Positions 1-8,419 of a DNA stretch of 64,000 bases are shown here, one piece after another (position 1 is the stretch's first letter; every line of letters begins with the position of its first letter). Source of the stretch: Aquibacillus kalidii (lineage in GTDB: Bacteria > Bacillota > Bacilli > Bacillales > Amphibacillaceae). The DNA is taken from assembly GCF_014280935.1 (NCBI RefSeq), contig NZ_JACLZI010000040.1, forward strand, positions 1 through 64,000. Reading direction: 5' to 3'. The notes under the pieces were generated by a model. The model ran no database searches. It was not told where the DNA came from and was given only the letters and a program-made list of their open reading frames with translations. Both the position numbers and the translations under genes were made by a program.

Positions 1-26
1 TTTTGTTCAGTTTTCAAAGATCAATC
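1..26 (-). promoter_or_regulatory. rRNA operon leader (upstream of 16S), reading off the left edge
   Basis: On the minus strand the first 26 bases contain CTTTGAAAACTGAAC, the conserved antitermination-type leader/spacer element found before 16S and 23S genes in Bacillaceae rRNA operons. With the tandem promoters just upstream, it implies that a 16S gene starts left of the window. No rRNA itself is visible. Confidence 0.7.
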
Positions 27-58
27 GTTATCATCCTAATAGGAACGACAACTTTTAT

Positions 59-165
59 ATTTTATCAAGTTATTTTGATAAAGTCAATAACTTTTCATAT
101 TTTAATGCTTCGTTCGCTTTAAAGGCGACTCCAATAATATATCACGTTTAATTAGTGAATGTCAA
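59..165 (-). promoter_or_regulatory. Tandem rrn promoters P1 and P2
   Basis: Two sigma-A promoters read leftward. P1 has TTGACA at 160-165, an 18-nt spacer and TATATT at 136-141. P2 has TTGACT at 82-87, a 17-nt spacer and TAAAAT at 59-64. Tandem strong promoters about 80 nt apart followed by the CTTTGAAAACTGAAC leader are the usual arrangement before Bacillus rRNA operons. Nothing coding was seen in 1-517. Confidence 0.7.
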
Positions 166-434
166 CAAGAATTTCAACATTTATTAGTAGCTCCCGTTAA
201 CAGATTTATAATATACCATGGATTTTTGTGCTTATCAATAGAGAAAAACAATTTCTTAATAAATAATAGTATATTGCTATAAAATCCTCATTCCCAAATC
301 ATGCTTTCCAAATACCTTAAATAGTAAACTTAAAAATGCAATTTAATTTATCTACTATATAAAAGAGGGGTTAGTTATTATTCTTGCATGTAATTGACAA
401 CTATACTACTGGCTCAAGAAACAATATAATATAT

Positions 435-461
435 AAAAAGAGAGCACCAAATTCAGTGCTC
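435..461 (-). terminator. Terminator of the yajQ-family gene
   Basis: On the minus strand GAGCAC pairs with GTGCTC around a short loop and is followed by CTTTTTATAT. It lies about 57 nt beyond the stop of the YajQ-family gene. Confidence 0.7.
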
Positions 462-468
462 AATACCG

Positions 469-514
469 ACCACCACTAGTTAGAGTAGAAAACTAACTAG
501 TGGTGGTGTTTTTT
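469..514 (+). terminator. Strong hairpin with plus-strand U-tract
   Basis: ACCACCACTAGTTAG pairs with CTAACTAGTGGTGGT and is followed by GTTTTTT on the plus strand. No plus-strand gene ends here, so it may simply insulate the rrn promoter region from opposing transcription. Confidence 0.6.
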
Positions 515-517
515 AAC

Positions 518-1009
518 TTATCTATAATTAATAAACTGAACATCAATAGGCAAATCAGCATCTTTTATAGCAGCAATAATACCTTGTAAGTCATCACGAT
601 TTTTTCCTGTAACACGCACTTGATCGTCCTGGACCTGACTTTTCACCTTAAGTCCCGTATTTTTTATAATTGTATTAATTTTTTTAGCTTGTTCCTTATC
701 TATTCCTTGAACTAATTTGGCGCGTTGACGCACAGTGCCTCCAGAGGCAGCCTCAATTTTACCGTAATCCATACTTTTCGAAGTTACACCACGTTTTATT
801 AATTTACTTATTAATACATCCTTTAACTGATCCAGCTTGTATTCATCATCAGAGATTAGGACAAGTTCTTCATTTTCCAAACTAAGATTACTTTTACTCC
901 CTTTAAAATCATACCTAGTTTTTATCTCCTTATTCGCCATTGTTATAGCATTTGTTACTTCTGACATATCTATTTTTGATACAATATCAAATGAACTATC
1001 TTTAGCCAT
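518..1009 (-). CDS. YajQ-family nucleotide-binding protein
   Basis: A 163-residue protein, the usual length for the UPF0234/YajQ family. It starts [17 protein letters not shown] and keeps the family segments RYDFKGSKS (near 33-41) and [13 protein letters not shown] near the C-terminus. Family members have two ferredoxin-like subdomains; homologues bind nucleotides or c-di-GMP, but the role in Firmicutes is uncertain. The second of two adjacent ATGs is chosen because it sits 6 nt from GGAGG. Monocistronic, with its own terminator downstream. Confidence 0.9.
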   Translation of the reverse strand: MAKDSSFDIVSKIDMSEVTNAITMANKEIKTRYDFKGSKSNLSLENEELVLISDDEYKLDQLKDVLISKLIKRGVTSKSMDYGKIEAASGGTVRQRAKLVQGIDKEQAKKINTIIKNTGLKVKSQVQDDQVRVTGKNRDDLQGIIAAIKDADLPIDVQFINYR

Positions 1010-1136
1010 CATAAACCTCCAGATATTTTATTACTATATATTATAGAAGAAGATTAATAATCTGATCAACTAAAATATTATAATTGACTCCCCATAGCCT
1101 CTATTCCATTCTAAAGGTAGAACCTACATTTATATT

Positions 1137-1164
1137 AAAAGAAAAATCCGGGGGAGCCCGGATT
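1137..1164 (-). terminator. Terminator of the bkd operon
   Basis: Minus-strand hairpin AATCCGGG/CCGGATT with a U-rich tail (TTTTTCTTTT), overlapping the bkdB stop codon. It closes the leftward operon. Confidence 0.85.
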
Positions 1165-2423
1165 TAATAGATTGGTGTTGTATCACTTGAGATGCTTTCT
1201 AGAATCCCTTTTATATGTGACATGAACTGACCACATATAACACCATCAAGCACTCGGTGATCTAATGACAAACATAGATTAACCATATCTCGAGCAGCAA
1301 ACATGTCATTTATGATCACTGGTCGTTTTACAATTGATTCTACTTGTAGAATCGCTGCTTGAGGATAGTTGATTACCCCCATCGATTGAACGGAGCCAAA
1401 TGAACCTGTATTGTTAACAGTGAAGGTACCACCTTCCATGTCCTGTGGTGTCAAATTTCCATTTCTCGCTTTCTTCGATAACGTATGGATTTCCTTAGCT
1501 ATACCTTTTATACTTTTTTCATCTACACTTTTTATTACAGGGACAAATAATTCCTGTTCATGCGCAACTGCTATGGATAAGTTTATTTCTTTACGCTGAA
1601 TAATCTTGTCACCTGCCCAAGAACTATTCAATTGAGGAAATTTTTTCAATGCTTTTGCCACAGCATTCAAGAAAAAGGCGAAATAGGATAAGTTATAGCC
1701 TTCATTCTCCTTAAATTTACTTTTCTCCGAATCCCTGTATTTAACCAGATTCGTTACATCAACCTCAATCATCATCCAAGCATGAGGGATTTCTGTTTTA
1801 GACCGTACCATATTTTGTGCTATTGTTTTTCTAATTCCTGTGACAGGGATCTCTTTATCACCAGGATCAGCTTGAACAAACTTCCGCTTAATAGTAGGTG
1901 GTGTGTATTCAGCCTCTTTCTGCTCCGGACTAGTAGCTACTTGCTCTTCTTTCACATTCGGAATCTGACCAGTTTGAATAATCTGTTCAATATCTTTACG
2001 AGTTATTCTACCACCACGTCCAGAACCGCTAACCTGACTCAAGTCTATACTATTTTCTTGTGCCAGACGCATTACTGCTGGGGAATATCTAGATTTCATA
2101 GATTGATCCTGTTGAGCGTCGGAACGAACCTCTTGTTGATCCTGTGATTGACTGATCACTTCAGCTTCTTCACCCTTAGAACCTTCTACTTCTATGTAGC
2201 ACATTAATTCTCCAACTTCTATTGTTTGTCCTTCATCAGCTACAAGTTCTTTAATAACTCCAGTAAAGGAAGATGGTACTTCCGCATTTACTTTATCAGT
2301 CATGACCTCTGCAATGGGATCATATTTATTAACATGATCACCCTCTTGTACAAGCCAGTTGCTTACCGTTCCTTCCGTTACACTTTCACCAAGCTGGGGC
2401 ATGAGTATTTTTTCTAAAGCCAA
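1164..2423 (-). CDS. bkdB: Branched-chain alpha-keto acid dehydrogenase E2 (lipoyl acyltransferase)
   Basis: Core E2 of the cytosolic complex that converts branched-chain 2-oxo acids to acyl-CoA for anteiso/iso fatty acids. The 419 residues comprise an N-terminal lipoyl domain with the lipoylated Lys in MTDKVNAEV (about residue 44), a linker rich in Q/E, a peripheral-subunit binding domain around SPAVMRLAQEN...GRGGRITRKDI, and the C-terminal acyltransferase domain with active-site SLDHRVLDG. A TTG start (ALEKILMPQLGES) is chosen because AAGGAGGG lies 8 nt upstream; the longer ORF upstream overlaps bkdAB and looks unlike E2. Last gene of the operon, 19 nt after bkdAB. Confidence 0.95.
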   Translation of the reverse strand: MALEKILMPQLGESVTEGTVSNWLVQEGDHVNKYDPIAEVMTDKVNAEVPSSFTGVIKELVADEGQTIEVGELMCYIEVEGSKGEEAEVISQSQDQQEVRSDAQQDQSMKSRYSPAVMRLAQENSIDLSQVSGSGRGGRITRKDIEQIIQTGQIPNVKEEQVATSPEQKEAEYTPPTIKRKFVQADPGDKEIPVTGIRKTIAQNMVRSKTEIPHAWMMIEVDVTNLVKYRDSEKSKFKENEGYNLSYFAFFLNAVAKALKKFPQLNSSWAGDKIIQRKEINLSIAVAHEQELFVPVIKSVDEKSIKGIAKEIHTLSKKARNGNLTPQDMEGGTFTVNNTGSFGSVQSMGVINYPQAAILQVESIVKRPVIINDMFAARDMVNLCLSLDHRVLDGVICGQFMSHIKGILESISSDTTPIY

Positions 2424-2442
2424 AGCATGTCCCTCCTTCACT

Positions 2443-3426
2443 TTAAAATTCTGCCAGATCTCGCATTGCTTTTTCAACTTTATCTGGGTTGATCATAAAT
2501 TCCTTCTCCATAGTTGGGGCATATGGCATCGAAGGTACATCTGGTCCTGCTAAACGTTTTATCGGTGCGTCTAAGTCAAATAAACAATTTTCACTGATAA
2601 TCGCTGCTACTTCCCCAATAATACTACCTTCTTTATTGTCCTCTGTTATTAACAATACTTTTCCTGTTTTAGACGCCGCTTCAATAATGGATTCTTTGTC
2701 TAAAGGATATACTGTCCTTAAATCAAGGATATGTGCATTAATTCCTTCTGTTGCTAATTTTTCTGCCGCCTGTAGAGCAAAATGAACACATAATCCATAG
2801 GTAATGACGGTTATATCAGAACCCTCTCTTTTTACATCAGCCTTTCCAATTGGTAAGGTATAATCCCCTTCCGGAACTTCGCCTTTAATGAGACGATACG
2901 CCCGTTTATGCTCAAAAAATAAAACTGGGTCATTATCTCTAATAGCTGCTTTTAAGAGTCCTTTCACATCATAAGGAGTAGAAGGCATGACAATTTTCAA
3001 TCCCGGTTGATTTGCAAAAACAGCCTCCACCGATTGGGAGTGATACAATGCCCCGTGAACACCTCCACCATATGGAGCACGAATCGTAATCGGACAGTTC
3101 CAATCATTGTTCGAACGGTATCTTATCTTTGCTGCTTCTGAGATAATTTGATTTACAGCAGGCATAATAAAATCAGCAAACTGCATTTCTGCTACTGGTC
3201 GCATTCCATACATCGCTGCCCCGATTCCAACACCGGCTATTGCAGATTCCGCGAGTGGTGTATCTAATACGCGAGCTTCCCCAAATTGTTCATATAAACC
3301 ATCTGTAGCACGAAACACACCACCACGCACTCCTACATCTTCACCCAGAATAAACACTTTCTCGTCTCTTGTCATTTCTTCCTTTAACGCCTGGGTCACC
3401 GCTTGTATATATGATATTACTGGCAT
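2443..3426 (-). CDS. bkdAB: Branched-chain alpha-keto acid dehydrogenase E1 beta
   Basis: Beta subunit of the thiamine-diphosphate E1; it pairs with BkdAA in an alpha2beta2 decarboxylase that loads the acyl group on the E2 lipoyl arm. It is 327 residues and begins PVISYIQAVTQALKEEM, with ILGEDVGVRGGVFRAT, RAPYGGGVHGALYHSQS and the C-terminal transketolase domain (LLITEDNKEGSIIGEV). Start ATG at 3426 is preceded by AAGGAGGGG and lies 1 nt past the bkdAA stop; a longer in-frame ORF into bkdAA is not used. Operon position and sequence agree. Confidence 0.95.
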   Translation of the reverse strand: MPVISYIQAVTQALKEEMTRDEKVFILGEDVGVRGGVFRATDGLYEQFGEARVLDTPLAESAIAGVGIGAAMYGMRPVAEMQFADFIMPAVNQIISEAAKIRYRSNNDWNCPITIRAPYGGGVHGALYHSQSVEAVFANQPGLKIVMPSTPYDVKGLLKAAIRDNDPVLFFEHKRAYRLIKGEVPEGDYTLPIGKADVKREGSDITVITYGLCVHFALQAAEKLATEGINAHILDLRTVYPLDKESIIEAASKTGKVLLITEDNKEGSIIGEVAAIISENCLFDLDAPIKRLAGPDVPSMPYAPTMEKEFMINPDKVEKAMRDLAEF

Positions 3427-3427
3427 G

Positions 3428-4459
3428 TTATTCCCCTCCTTGCTCCCCATAAACATATCTATAGATTGTATCCGCATCAGCATACGGCGCCCGCTCTGCA
3501 TAATCCGTTGCATCATCAATTATGGAACTAATCTCATCATTCATCTGCTTCTCTAATTCTTCCGTTAGTATACCTATATCACGTAAATAAGAGGCAAATG
3601 TTAAGACCCCGTCTTTTTCTTTCGCACGATCTACTTCATCTCTTTCTCGGTAAGAGCGATCGTCATCATCACTAGAATGCGGTGTTAAACGGTAAGTAAG
3701 TGCTTCTATTAAGGACGGTCCTTCCCCTTTACGCGCTCGATCTGCCGCCTCTTTTACAGCACTATAAACCTCTAACGGGTCATTACCATCAACTGTCACT
3801 CCTGGCATTCCATATCCGATAGCACGATCAGATATTTTTTCACATGCTACTTGTTTACTAAGCGGAACAGAAATAGCATATTGATTGTTCTCAACCATAA
3901 ATATTACAGGTAACTTGTGTACCCCAGCAAAATTCGCCCCTTCATGGAAGTCCCCTTGATTCGAAGATCCTTCGCCAAAGGTAACAAAGCTTACCAAATC
4001 TTTCTTTTCCATTCTAGCAGCTAATGCAATCCCTACAGCGTGCGGAACCTGTGTTGTAACTGGCGAAGACCCCGTAACCAAACGGTTTTTATGTTGTCCA
4101 AAATGCCCAGGCATTTGTCTACCACCAGAATTAGGATCCTCAGCTTTAGCATACGCCTGTAACATTAAATCTTGTGTAGTCATACCAAAGGCTAACACCA
4201 CTCCAACGTCACGGTAATAAGGAAGAGCATAATCCTTGTCTCTATCTAAAGCAAAGGACGCACCTACTTGGGCAGCTTCTTGACCTTGGCACGAAACTAC
4301 GAATGGAATTTTACCAGAACGGTTTAACAACCACATTCTTTCATCAATCCTTCTCGCAAGTAACATAATACGGTACATTTCTATTACTTGTTCGTCAGAT
4401 AACCCTAATGACTTATGTCGATTTTCAACCACTTCCATACTCCTATCTGTTTTAACCAT
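3428..4459 (-). CDS. bkdAA: Branched-chain alpha-keto acid dehydrogenase E1 alpha
   Basis: Alpha subunit of E1, 343 residues, the family length. The thiamine-diphosphate motif is visible as GEGSSNQGDFHEG...VENNQYAIS (about residues 162-197), and the phosphorylation-loop region around TYRLTPHSSDDDDRSYR is present. It starts 8 nt inside the end of lpdV, with GGGGAGG upstream, so the two are translationally coupled. Feeds acyl groups to BkdB; the E3 component is the adjacent lpdV. Confidence 0.95.
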   Translation of the reverse strand: MVKTDRSMEVVENRHKSLGLSDEQVIEMYRIMLLARRIDERMWLLNRSGKIPFVVSCQGQEAAQVGASFALDRDKDYALPYYRDVGVVLAFGMTTQDLMLQAYAKAEDPNSGGRQMPGHFGQHKNRLVTGSSPVTTQVPHAVGIALAARMEKKDLVSFVTFGEGSSNQGDFHEGANFAGVHKLPVIFMVENNQYAISVPLSKQVACEKISDRAIGYGMPGVTVDGNDPLEVYSAVKEAADRARKGEGPSLIEALTYRLTPHSSDDDDRSYRERDEVDRAKEKDGVLTFASYLRDIGILTEELEKQMNDEISSIIDDATDYAERAPYADADTIYRYVYGEQGGE

Positions 4460-5876
4460 GTATTTTCCTCCCCTCTACTATTAACGCAGCCTCTCCAATT
4501 GCTTCCGATAATGATGGATGAGGATGAATCGTTTGTCCAATCTCCCACGGTGTTGCATCCAACACTTTGGCTAGACCTGCTTCCGATATCATATCGGTAA
4601 CATGAGGGCCAATCATATGAACCCCTAACAAATCATCTGTCACTGAATCTGATATAACTTTAACAAACCCGTCTGTTTCCCCATAGACAAGAGCTTTACC
4701 TATGGCCTTGAAAGAAATTTTACCTTTTTTAATAGAATAACCTTGCTCAATCGCTTGTTGTTCGGTTAAGCCCACACTCGCCACCTCAGGATGAGAGTAT
4801 ATGCATGTTGGAATATTAAGATAATTGATTGGGTAAGGATCTTGACCAGCTATATGGTCAACAGCAACCATTCCTTCATGTGAAGCAACATGGGCTAATT
4901 GCATCCCTCCAATTACATCTCCAATTGCATAGATATGTCCTTCTTTTGTTTGGTAATTGGAATTCGTTTCAACAAACCCTTGTTCATTTAAAAGGATATC
5001 CGTGTTTTCTAAGCCAATTTGTTCTGTATTTGGCTTTCTTCCAACAGAAACTAATATTTTATCAGCAATGTGAATAGTTGTTCCCTTATTATCTTCTACT
5101 TCAAATTGAACTTGATCCGTTTTTACAATGGTATCAGGAAGTATGTTGGCACTAGTAACAATCGAAATACCCTTCTTTTTCAGACACCTTGTTATTTCCT
5201 TGGAAATGTCTAAATCCTCTAAGGGAACAATACGATCTGCATATTCTATAATCTTCACTTCTACACCAAAATCAGCTAGCATCGAGGCCCATTCCACGCC
5301 AATGACTCCACCTCCAACAATAATGATAGATGATGGCAATTCCGTCATTTCTAGCGCTTGATCCGAATTAAGTATTAATTCTCCATCAACCTTTAGATGC
5401 GGCAATTCCCTTGGCTTGGAACCTGTTGCAATAAGAACATTCTTAGGAATTAAGATATCATTTTCTCTACCATCTATATATTCTACCGAGATTGTTCCTG
5501 CTGTAGGTGAGAAAATCGAAGGACCTAACAATCTACCAAAACCTTCATAAACATCAATTTTTCCTTGCTGCATCAGTCCAATAACTCCTTTATGCAAACG
5601 TTCAACAACTGCATCTTTTCGTTCCAATACCTTTGAAAAATTTATACGAACATCTGAACATTCGATCCCATACTGGTCTGCATCCTTTGATTGTCGGAAG
5701 ACTTCTGCACTTCTAAGTAGTGATTTAGATGGAATACAGCCTTTATGTAAGCATGTGCCGCCAAGTTTATCCTTTTCGACAATTGCCGTTTTAAGTCCTA
5801 ATTGGGATGCGCGTATAGCTGCAACATAACCACCTGTACCTCCGCCTAAAATAACTACATCATAATCAGTTGCCAT
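4452..5876 (-). CDS. lpdV: Dihydrolipoamide dehydrogenase (E3) of the bkd complex
   Basis: FAD-dependent pyridine nucleotide-disulfide oxidoreductase, 474 residues, that reoxidises the E2 lipoyl group with NAD+. FAD Rossmann motif VVILGGGTGGYVAAIRA, redox-active cysteines in GGTCLHKGCIPSKSLL, NAD-binding IIIVGGGVIGVEWASML, and the active-site His/Glu in HPHPSLSEAIGEA near the C-terminus are all visible. Start ATG at 5876 follows AGGAGG by 9 nt; the longer frame upstream is a cysteine-rich out-of-family extension overlapping buk. Two nt separate it from buk. Confidence 0.95.
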   Translation of the reverse strand: MATDYDVVILGGGTGGYVAAIRASQLGLKTAIVEKDKLGGTCLHKGCIPSKSLLRSAEVFRQSKDADQYGIECSDVRINFSKVLERKDAVVERLHKGVIGLMQQGKIDVYEGFGRLLGPSIFSPTAGTISVEYIDGRENDILIPKNVLIATGSKPRELPHLKVDGELILNSDQALEMTELPSSIIIVGGGVIGVEWASMLADFGVEVKIIEYADRIVPLEDLDISKEITRCLKKKGISIVTSANILPDTIVKTDQVQFEVEDNKGTTIHIADKILVSVGRKPNTEQIGLENTDILLNEQGFVETNSNYQTKEGHIYAIGDVIGGMQLAHVASHEGMVAVDHIAGQDPYPINYLNIPTCIYSHPEVASVGLTEQQAIEQGYSIKKGKISFKAIGKALVYGETDGFVKVISDSVTDDLLGVHMIGPHVTDMISEAGLAKVLDATPWEIGQTIHPHPSLSEAIGEAALIVEGRKIHG

Positions 5877-5878
5877 AT

Positions 5879-6982
5879 TTAATTTCCTCCTCTCTCTATG
5901 TTTGCTCCTATGTAATCTTTTGAGATTTCTGTTCCTTGTAATACACGTAATGTACCCTGAGCAAGTGCAAACATCACATTTTCTCCTGGATAAACAAGAA
6001 CATCGGCTATCCAATTCACTCGATCAGATATAGCATCAACTAATCGATTCCAGTTCGCCAACTCACCTGTCAGTACTATTCCATCTACTTGTCCACACAA
6101 GACACTACTCATGGATCCTATTTCTTTCGCTACTTGATACGCCATTGCATCTATAATAAAACGGGCATGGTGATCTCCCGCCTGTATCCTAGCTTCTATT
6201 TCATACCTATTATTGGTCTGTAAGTGACCAATTAGACCACCTTTGCCAACAATTTTATTGATTAATTCTTCTCTTGTAAACTGTCCTGTATACGCCATAT
6301 CCACTAAATCACCCGCAGGTATCGTTCCTGCTCGCTCTGGCGAAAATGGACCATCACCATGTAAACCATTATTGACATCAATTACTTTACCGCAGTTATG
6401 AGCACCTACTGTTATACCTCCACCCATATGACCTACTACTAAATTAACATTCTCGTACGCCTTTCCCAAATCATTTGCAGCAATTCGCGCAACGGATTTT
6501 TGATTAAGGGCATGAAATATACTAATTCTCGGAATCTCTGGAATACCAGAGACCCGAGCTAATGGTTCTAATTCGTCTACTACAACAGGGTCGACTATGA
6601 AGGCAGGAACATTTAGATTTGATGCAATTTCGTGGGCTAATATCCCACCTAAGTTAGACGCGTGTTCTCCATTATACCCCATTTTTAAATCCTGAAGCAT
6701 TTTTGAATTAACGCGGTAGGCTCCACCTTCAATTGGTCGCAACAAACCTCCCCTACCACAGACAGCATCTATTTTGGAAAGATTGATCCCTTGCTGACTC
6801 AATTCCTCTAGAATCATCTTTTTTCTATACTCATCTTGTTCCATAACTCTATTAAAATTGGATAATATATATTCTGAATGGTGAATGTTTCTTTCAAACA
6901 AACACTGGTCATTCGAATAGAGTGCAATTTTTGTAGAAGTTGTTCCTGGATTTATTACTAATATCCGGAATAATTCAGGCAA
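5879..6982 (-). CDS. buk: Butyrate kinase (branched-chain fatty acid kinase)
   Basis: ASKHA-fold acyl kinase, 367 residues, interconverting acyl phosphate plus ADP and branched-chain acid plus ATP. N-terminal phosphate-binding [30 protein letters not shown] and [19 protein letters not shown] are hallmarks. TTG start with AGGAGGGG upstream. In Bacillus subtilis Buk works with phosphotransbutyrylase (ptb) in the same operon; here ptb is absent, so the acyl-phosphate source must be elsewhere or another phosphotransacylase. Confidence 0.93.
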   Translation of the reverse strand: MPELFRILVINPGTTSTKIALYSNDQCLFERNIHHSEYILSNFNRVMEQDEYRKKMILEELSQQGINLSKIDAVCGRGGLLRPIEGGAYRVNSKMLQDLKMGYNGEHASNLGGILAHEIASNLNVPAFIVDPVVVDELEPLARVSGIPEIPRISIFHALNQKSVARIAANDLGKAYENVNLVVGHMGGGITVGAHNCGKVIDVNNGLHGDGPFSPERAGTIPAGDLVDMAYTGQFTREELINKIVGKGGLIGHLQTNNRYEIEARIQAGDHHARFIIDAMAYQVAKEIGSMSSVLCGQVDGIVLTGELANWNRLVDAISDRVNWIADVLVYPGENVMFALAQGTLRVLQGTEISKDYIGANIERGGN

Positions 6983-7002
6983 TCTAAGACCCCTCCTACC
7001 GC

Positions 7003-8097
7003 TTACCTTCTACTAAGTATATGTTGACCATTTTGTAAAAACTGGCTTCGTGACTGGCGAAGACTTTCTATACGCTCTTCCGCCATACGATCAGCTGCCA
7101 TATAAGTAGGGATATGATCCCTTTTGGCAATTTCAAATACTTTAGTTAAGTTATCATAAATGGTTTCTACACGTTTTAAAGCACGCTCTTTATTATATCC
7201 ATTTAACTCATCAGCAATATTTATCACACCACCGGCGTTGATAACGAAGTCCGGGGCGTACAGTATTCCTCTATGTTGTAACTCATCACCATGCTTCGCT
7301 TCTTGTAATTGATTATTTGCTGCACCTGCAACGACTTTTGCTTTTAATTTAGGTATTGTGTCATCGTTTATGGTTGCTCCTAACGCACATGGTGCATATA
7401 TGTCACAATCAACGGAGTAAATGTCATCTGGATCTACCGCTTTAGCACCAAATGCCTCTACTGCACGATTAACAGCCTCTTTATTTATGTCTGTAACAAT
7501 TAGACTTGCGCCTTCTTTATGTAAGTATTCACAAAGGGTAAAGGCAACACTACCAACCCCTTGAATAGCTATTGTTTTTCCATCAAGCATGTCCGAACCA
7601 AACATTTCTTTAGCAGCAGCTTTAATTCCCTTATAAACTCCATAAGCAGTAACTGGAGAAGGATTCCCCGAAGAACCAAATGCAGGTGAGATACCTGTTA
7701 CATAATCCGTCTCCTCATGGATAATGTCCATATCTTGGACGGTTGTTCCTACATCTTCAGCTGTAATATAACGTCCATTCAGTCCTTGGATATAACGACC
7801 AAACGCTCGGAACATTGCCTCATTTTTATCTTTTTTCGGATCCCCTATAATAACAGTCTTACCTCCACCAAGGTTGAGACCTGCTGCAGCATTTTTATAA
7901 GTCATTCCTTTTGCCAACCTTAAGGCATCCTCGATTGCTGCTTCTTCAGACTCGTAAGTCCACATTCTTGTCCCACCCAAAGCAGGTCCAAGTGTTGTAT
8001 CATGTATAGCAATGATTGCCTTTAAACCTGATTGCTTATCTTGGCAAATCACCAATTGTTCATAGTCATAAGTTTCCATATAATCAAAAATTCTCAT
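7003..8097 (-). CDS. bcd: Leucine/branched-chain amino acid dehydrogenase
   Basis: NAD-dependent oxidative deaminase of Leu/Val/Ile (Glu/Leu/Phe/Val dehydrogenase family), 364 residues. The catalytic Lys80 lies in [10 protein letters not shown], the NAD fold in [17 protein letters not shown], and the dimer/substrate region is PALGGTRMW. It supplies the 2-oxo acids used by the downstream complex. First gene of the operon; ATG preceded by AGGAGG. Only 20 nt separate its stop from buk. Confidence 0.95.
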   Translation of the reverse strand: MRIFDYMETYDYEQLVICQDKQSGLKAIIAIHDTTLGPALGGTRMWTYESEEAAIEDALRLAKGMTYKNAAAGLNLGGGKTVIIGDPKKDKNEAMFRAFGRYIQGLNGRYITAEDVGTTVQDMDIIHEETDYVTGISPAFGSSGNPSPVTAYGVYKGIKAAAKEMFGSDMLDGKTIAIQGVGSVAFTLCEYLHKEGASLIVTDINKEAVNRAVEAFGAKAVDPDDIYSVDCDIYAPCALGATINDDTIPKLKAKVVAGAANNQLQEAKHGDELQHRGILYAPDFVINAGGVINIADELNGYNKERALKRVETIYDNLTKVFEIAKRDHIPTYMAADRMAEERIESLRQSRSQFLQNGQHILSRR

Positions 8098-8419
8098 TCT
8101 TTTTGCCTCCTAATTTATATTACAGAGTAAGGACTAAAGAAACTAAGGCACACTAATCGTGCAACCTAGTTTTATTTAAACTGTCTTTGATAGTATAAAA
8201 GGAAATAAAAGAACCATTACTTATATATTGTTTCCTGTTTCTCCTCAAAAAAACGTCTGGTAAAATCACCCAAATCCGTGTCAGGTTCTATTATTGCTAC
8301 CTCTTTTTATATTAGCTTGATTACACAATTGTTTTTTTAAAATTCCCTAGTCTACTCTAACTTAAAAAAATTAGATGCAGGCTTCCCTTCAATACATTGT
8401 TATTCAACCACCATGCAAA
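8098..8419 (-). promoter_or_regulatory. Intergenic leader of the bkd operon; no clear -24/-12 promoter
   Basis: This 322-nt gap should hold the bcd operon promoter. I searched the leftward strand for a sigma-54 site (TGGCAC-N5-TTGC type). The nearest match is TGACACGGATTTGGG around 8267-8281, which lacks both the -24 GG and the -12 GC. Sigma-A-like TATACT and TATATA hexamers exist without a good -35. No ptb remnant was seen. Confidence 0.4.

Noticed and set aside
2424..2477. Longer BkdB start inside bkdAB
   Set aside because: The added residues do not resemble a lipoyl domain, and the TTG with AAGGAGGG gives the normal N-terminus.
8267..8281. Possible sigma-54 promoter (TGACACGGATTTGGG) before bcd
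   Set aside because: It lacks the invariant GG at -24 and GC at -12, so it is no better than chance.
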